The notes under the pieces: generated by a model | What the model was told of the DNA's origin: nothing | The model's database searches: none | What the model saw: the letters and a program-made list of their open reading frames with translations, nothing else | Shown: positions 60,884-64,000 of the stretch, piece by piece | How positions within the stretch are numbered: the first letter of the stretch is position 1 | Layout: every line of letters starts with the position of its first letter | Position numbers and translations under genes: made by a program | Assembly (NCBI RefSeq): GCF_000519265.1 | Contig: NZ_KI912608.1 | Location: 1,129,665-1,193,664, forward strand | DNA: 64,000 bases | From: Desulfonatronum lacustre DSM 10312 | GTDB lineage: Bacteria; Desulfobacterota; Desulfovibrionia; Desulfovibrionales; Desulfonatronaceae | Reading direction: 5' to 3'

Positions 60884-61510
60884 TCAATTCGCGGCCTCAA
60901 CGCCGTCTCGCAGGCTCGCGACCTTGCTCCGCAGTGATTCGAGCAATCCGTCCACACCGCTTCGATGCAGAATTTCTTCGAACTGGGTCCGAAAATTCTG
61001 GGCCAGGCTTATCCCCTCCCCATGGATGTCGTAGACCAGCCATTTTCCATTTTCCTCATAGAGCCGATACAAGACCAGGACAGGACCCTGCCTGGCCATG
61101 ACCTGGGTTTCCACTTCGGCCTTGGGGATGCGCGCCCCTGCTTCCGTGAGCAACGTTTCCTTGACGTAAATGACGTCTTCGTCGGAATAGGCGGAAATGT
61201 AATTTCGGTAGGTGCGCTCGATCAACTCCGAATACAGCGCGACGAATTGTTCTTTCTGCGAATCATTCAACTGTCTCCAGCCTCGACCGAGGGTGACGCG
61301 GGAAAGAACCTCGTAGTCAAAGGCTGCATCAACAACCTGCTTGATGCGCTCGAATTTTCCATCGATGATGTTCTGCTCCGGACTATCCGGTTCACCCAGA
61401 ATGCCGAGAACCTGATCGACCGCGGTCTGAACGGTCGCCATCGGTGAAGCGGCCAGGGCCGTGGACGCAAAAAGCAGCAGGCAGACCATCAAAATAATTT
61501 GTTTCAACAT
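60884..61510 (-). CDS. mlaC: Periplasmic phospholipid-binding protein MlaC
   Basis: 208-residue exported carrier shuttling phospholipid between MlaA and the MlaFEDB complex. The signal peptide is LMVCLLLFASTALA-ASP. FDYEVLSRVTLGRGWRQLND, YISAYSDEDVIYVKETL and WLVYDIHGEGISLAQNFRTQF are MlaC (Tgs toluene-tolerance family) hallmarks. It lies 69 bp after mlaD and 17 bp before mlaA. Confidence 0.93.
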   Translation of the reverse strand: MLKQIILMVCLLLFASTALAASPMATVQTAVDQVLGILGEPDSPEQNIIDGKFERIKQVVDAAFDYEVLSRVTLGRGWRQLNDSQKEQFVALYSELIERTYRNYISAYSDEDVIYVKETLLTEAGARIPKAEVETQVMARQGPVLVLYRLYEENGKWLVYDIHGEGISLAQNFRTQFEEILHRSGVDGLLESLRSKVASLRDGVEAAN

Positions 61511-61579
61511 ATCGTCCTCGCGGTTTGACGTTTTCGATGCGGCATAGCCATCCTCGCCGTTTTTCCTCCCCTTCCGCCC

Positions 61580-62032
61580 TTATTTCTCAACGTCGCCAAA
61601 GGCGAACCGTCCGATCAGTTTTTCGATGTCCAGGGCCGGCACGGTATCCACGATGGTTTCTCCCGGACCGAGTTCGAAATCCGACCCCCCGGGAGCGATG
61701 TCGACGTATTTGTCTCCGATCAAACCGCGGGTTTTGATCGCCGCGACGGCATCATCCGAAACCGGGACCTCCTTTTCGATCCGCAAGGTCACAATGGCCA
61801 CCAGATCCGTGGGATGCAGGCGGATGCTCTCGACCTTGCCGATCCCGACTCCGGCCATTTCCACGACACTGCCCCGGTTCAGCCCGGCGGCCGAAGTGAA
61901 TCTCGCGTTGAGCAAATAGGTGTTGCCGCGCAGCAGTTCCAAATCTCCCAGCCTGATCGTCAGATACCCGACGCACAGCAGTCCAATGAGCATGAACACG
62001 CCCACGCCCGTTTCCATGGCGTACTTCTTCAT
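61580..62032 (-). CDS. mlaD: MCE-domain protein MlaD
   Basis: 150-residue inner-membrane protein with one N-terminal helix (about 3-25, ETGVGVFMLIGLLCVGYL) and an MCE domain containing FTSAAGLNRGSVVEMAGV and KTRGLIGDKYVDIAPGGSD. Six copies form the periplasmic ring of the transporter. ATG 62032 overlaps the mlaF stop as ATGA; an upstream in-frame ATG inside mlaF is less likely. Confidence 0.94.
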   Translation of the reverse strand: MKKYAMETGVGVFMLIGLLCVGYLTIRLGDLELLRGNTYLLNARFTSAAGLNRGSVVEMAGVGIGKVESIRLHPTDLVAIVTLRIEKEVPVSDDAVAAIKTRGLIGDKYVDIAPGGSDFELGPGETIVDTVPALDIEKLIGRFAFGDVEK

Positions 62033-63258
62033 ATCGTTTCCTTTTTTTCGCGTACCGGACAAACCGTTTGCTGCTCATTGTCACGAGCCACCAGGACCAA
62101 TGCCTGCAAGTCGGGGTATGCATCCACCTCCGCAACCCCCAAACTGATGCAGAAATTTCTGTAGCCGGGATGTTCCGCTCCGGATGTGCGTTTCCCCATG
62201 GTGCTGATCCGTTCGAGCATTGCCGCGCGGAAAGCGTCGATCTGATCGGAATCGGCTACCGGGAAATACGCCGCGACCTCATTTTTCCCGATCCGCACGG
62301 CTCGCCCTTGGCCGTTCAATTGGGCGATCAGTCCGTCGGAGAGGTTTTGGATGGCTCGTTGCGCCGCGATTTGGCCCACATGCTCATCCACTTCATCCAG
62401 GCCATCCAACAAAAAGAGGATGAAACCATACCGCTCGCCGAGTTGGATGCGAGGGCCAAGGCGTCTCAAACCGGCCATGAACTCCTTGCGGTTGTCCAGC
62501 CCGGTCAGGTCGTCCTTGAGCATCTCCACGCTGTTCAGAAAGGCCTGGATGTCCGGGTCGTCGGACTGCTCCAGGACAACCGGCGTGTCTTCAAAAATGA
62601 TCCCGCTGGAATCGATGATGGCCACCTTGTCCGCGATGTAGAACACATCAGGGATGTCATGGCTGACGACAACGGCCGTGAACCCCAGCTGCCGCTGATA
62701 ATGAGCGATCATGTTCAGCACGGCGTTTTTTCTGATCGGGTCGAGCCCGGTGGTGGGCTCGTCAAAGAGAACGATCTCCGGATCGGTGATCAAGGCCCTG
62801 GCCAGGGCCACGCGTTTTTGCATCCCTCCCGAGATCTGCGAGGGATATTTGCTCAGGACATCGGAGATCTCCAACTGTGTCGTCCGCTGAATGACCTTCT
62901 CCCGAATCATCGCGGACGCCAGACTCGTCTTTTCGGTCAGGGGCAGGGCGATGTTCTCGTACACGGTCATGGAGTCGAACTGGGCGTTGCTCTGGAACAT
63001 GTAGCTGAAACAACTCTTCAACTCGGACATGCTCTTCCGGCTCATGCTGGAAAGAGGTTTGCCCTTGAAGAAAATATCCCCGGAATCCGGCTTGAGCAGT
63101 CCGATGACGTGCTTCAGCAAGACGGACTTGCCGACCCCGCTCTTCCCGATGATCACCGTCACCTGTCCGCCAAGGATATCCAGACTGACGTCCTTCAGGA
63201 CGACCTTGTCGTTGAAGCTCTTGCAGACCTTTTCGAAGCGGATGACGGGTTCGGGCAT
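62029..63258 (-). CDS. mlaF: MlaF ATPase fused to a degenerate GGDEF domain
   Basis: 409 residues against about 270 for ordinary MlaF. The ABC ATPase (1-235) is complete: Walker A GKSGVGKS at 38-45, signature ISGGMQKRVALARAL, Walker B IVLFDEPTTGLDP, and switch His200. Residues about 247-395 are GGDEF-like: DDLTGLDNRKEF opens it, RIGKNEVAAYFP replaces the R-x-GGDEF-like signature, and FCISLGVAEVDAYPDL closes it. The catalytic GGDEF loop is lost, so it should not make c-di-GMP but may bind a nucleotide or protein. Overlaps mlaD by 4 bp. Confidence 0.9.
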   Translation of the reverse strand: MPEPVIRFEKVCKSFNDKVVLKDVSLDILGGQVTVIIGKSGVGKSVLLKHVIGLLKPDSGDIFFKGKPLSSMSRKSMSELKSCFSYMFQSNAQFDSMTVYENIALPLTEKTSLASAMIREKVIQRTTQLEISDVLSKYPSQISGGMQKRVALARALITDPEIVLFDEPTTGLDPIRKNAVLNMIAHYQRQLGFTAVVVSHDIPDVFYIADKVAIIDSSGIIFEDTPVVLEQSDDPDIQAFLNSVEMLKDDLTGLDNRKEFMAGLRRLGPRIQLGERYGFILFLLDGLDEVDEHVGQIAAQRAIQNLSDGLIAQLNGQGRAVRIGKNEVAAYFPVADSDQIDAFRAAMLERISTMGKRTSGAEHPGYRNFCISLGVAEVDAYPDLQALVLVARDNEQQTVCPVREKKETI

Positions 63259-63320
63259 AATCGTCCCAACTGTTTATTCAACGGACAGCTAACTGTGAAA
63301 AAACCTTATCTTGCTGTTCG

Positions 63321-63487
63321 GTATCTACTCAGCACATTTTATGTCCGCTCTTGTTCCGGCAATCGGGGTCGGGGTCGGGATCGGAATCGAAACAGGAAAA
63401 AATAAGAACGCATCCCAGCGTTTTCGATCCCGATTCCGATTCCGATTCCGACCCCGACAACAGCATTGCTTTGTGCTGAGTAGTTAC
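63321..63487. mobile_element. MITE of the GTAACTACTCAGC family, subtype A copy 2
   Basis: 167-bp element with ends GTATCTACTCAGCACA and TGTGCTGAGTAGTTAC (one mismatch), flanked by a perfect 8-bp target duplication GCTGTTCG (63313-63320 and 63488-63495). The interior GGGGTCGGGATCGGAATC / GATTCCGATTCCGATTCC palindrome and CCCAGCGTTTTCGATCCC core match the copy at 19316. It is inserted between mlaF and mlaE. Confidence 0.9.
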
Positions 63488-63610
63488 GCTGTTCGTTCAA
63501 AAACCCCAAGTGCAAGGAGAAAAAACCCAATGTCGAAGCGTATTTATTCATACATGAGAGTTTGAGCTTTTTGCAACGACACAGCAATTGGGAGTTTTTC
63601 AACGGACAGC
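63488..63610. repeat. Second palindromic repeat next to mlaE
   Basis: The ends GCTGTTCGTTCAAAAACCCC and, reverse-complemented from the right, GCTGTCCGTTGAAAAACTCC form an imperfect inverted repeat. The inner part has CCCAATGTCG and its partner CGACACAGCAATTGGG. The 16-base TTCAACGGACAGCTAA occurs at its right end and again at about 63276. The right end runs into the mlaE stop codon. The MITE at 63321 landed in its left end. Confidence 0.65.
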
Positions 63611-64000
63611 TAAAGCAGAAACGAGGTCAGAACATAGTCCACCACCAGCACGGCCACGCAGGACATGACCACCGCGGTGGTCGTGGACATGCTCACCCCT
63701 TTGGCCCCGAAGCCCCCGGCGCGCATATGGGTGAAATACCCCTGGAAACAACAGATGACCGTAACGATAAATCCGAAAACCACCGCCTTGACGAAGCCCC
63801 CGGTAATGTCCTGCATGACCACGCTGGCCTCGATCTGGGTGAAGTAGGTTCCGGCGCTCAGGTGGAGCAGCACCACGCTGGTTATGTAGCCTCCAAAGAT
63901 GCCCACCACGTCGAACAAGGCCGTCAAAAGGGGAAAGCTGATCAGGGAAGCCACGATTCGGGGACTCACCAGAAACTTGATGGGATTGATGTTCATGGTG
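63610..64000 (-). CDS. mlaE: MlaE phospholipid ABC permease (partial, N-terminus beyond window)
   Basis: The C-terminal ~130 residues of the Mla permease: INPIKFLVSPRIVASLISFP, FDVVGIFGGYITSVVLLHLS, TGGFVKAVVFGFIVTVICC and the closing KGVSMSTTTAVVMSC then VVDYVLTSFLL, all family signatures. The frame stays open through the window edge; the ATG at 63996 is internal. The stop TAG at 63610 abuts a palindromic repeat. It should pair with MlaF, MlaD and MlaC downstream. Confidence 0.94.
   Translation of the reverse strand, partial: TMNINPIKFLVSPRIVASLISFPLLTALFDVVGIFGGYITSVVLLHLSAGTYFTQIEASVVMQDITGGFVKAVVFGFIVTVICCFQGYFTHMRAGGFGAKGVSMSTTTAVVMSCVAVLVVDYVLTSFLL

Noticed and set aside
62068-63405. 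445-codon plus-strand frame opposite mlaF, running into repeats
   Set aside because: mlaF is clear on the other strand and the frame ends inside a mobile element.

Overview
The window is a GC-rich (roughly 58-60% by eye) stretch of bacterial chromosome, very probably from an anaerobic or microaerophilic Deltaproteobacterium (Desulfobacterota) close to Desulfovibrionales. This is an inference from gene content, not a database match. The pointers are a two-gene nrfHA ammonifying nitrite reductase, a class III ribonucleotide reductase behind a cobalamin riboswitch, an orphan molybdopterin oxidoreductase, an Mla lipid-transport operon, and dense operons with 1-8 bp start/stop overlaps. No phage, CRISPR array, rRNA or tRNA was seen.

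Layout. 1-5705 (minus strand): a lipoprotein solute-binding protein, a hybrid histidine kinase, a Gdx-type SMR exporter and a STAS-MlaE permease, read in that order; a decayed kinase C-terminus lies just ahead of them. 5735-10341 (minus): glnS, a DsbA-like oxidoreductase, an unknown membrane protein and a membrane-anchored GT2. 10405-19240: a surface-glycan locus of two divergent operons, one with a Gmd-type dehydratase, a coiled-coil protein and a double GT4 protein, the other with three GT4s and a GT2. 19532-20307: a TacA/TacT toxin-antitoxin pair. 20482-27120: thiol peroxidase, a MagIII-like DNA glycosylase, the cell-envelope set envC-ctpA-yibQ, a cupin and a lipoprotein. 27280-30970: cobalamin riboswitch, nrdG, nrdD and a methyltransferase. 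30999-35980 (minus): DNA polymerase IV, an RsbW-like kinase with a STAS antagonist, a DUF4412 protein and a molybdenum enzyme. 36680-38435: an AT-richer island holding a BrnT-like toxin, an antitoxin running into an integron-attC-like hairpin, and a PD-(D/E)XK protein. 38618-40634: nrfHA. 40999-46449: nnr, a CBS protein, tsaE, lysC and cimA.

46669-57589 (minus) reads like a storage and stress island: a 24-residue membrane peptide, a BON lipoprotein, a cyclase, a GH15 glucoamylase, a debranching enzyme, TreZ, a DUF2892 protein, an ATP-grasp ligase and a zinc metallopeptidase. It is studded with small non-autonomous insertion elements. 57977-59785 is an SLC13-type transporter caught between direct repeats that carry a piece of mlaA. 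60042-64000 is the Mla operon (A, C, D, F, E). In it, MlaF carries a degenerate GGDEF domain and mlaE is split from mlaF by nested repeat insertions.

The most notable structure outside the genes is the repeat landscape. Four elements of 165-180 bp share GTAACTACTCAGC-type ends, one with a perfect 8-bp target duplication. A different 176-bp element also has a perfect 8-bp duplication. Three copies of a palindromic element are built from ATCGAA-like hexamers, one of them split by another element. A conserved module carrying a GGGAA-N3-TTCCC palindrome lies upstream of both the GH15 and the metallopeptidase gene. The strongest functional novelties are the MlaF-GGDEF fusion, the B12-switched class III reductase, the cassette-like toxin-antitoxin pair, and a PD-(D/E)XK protein whose C-terminus resembles SeqA.
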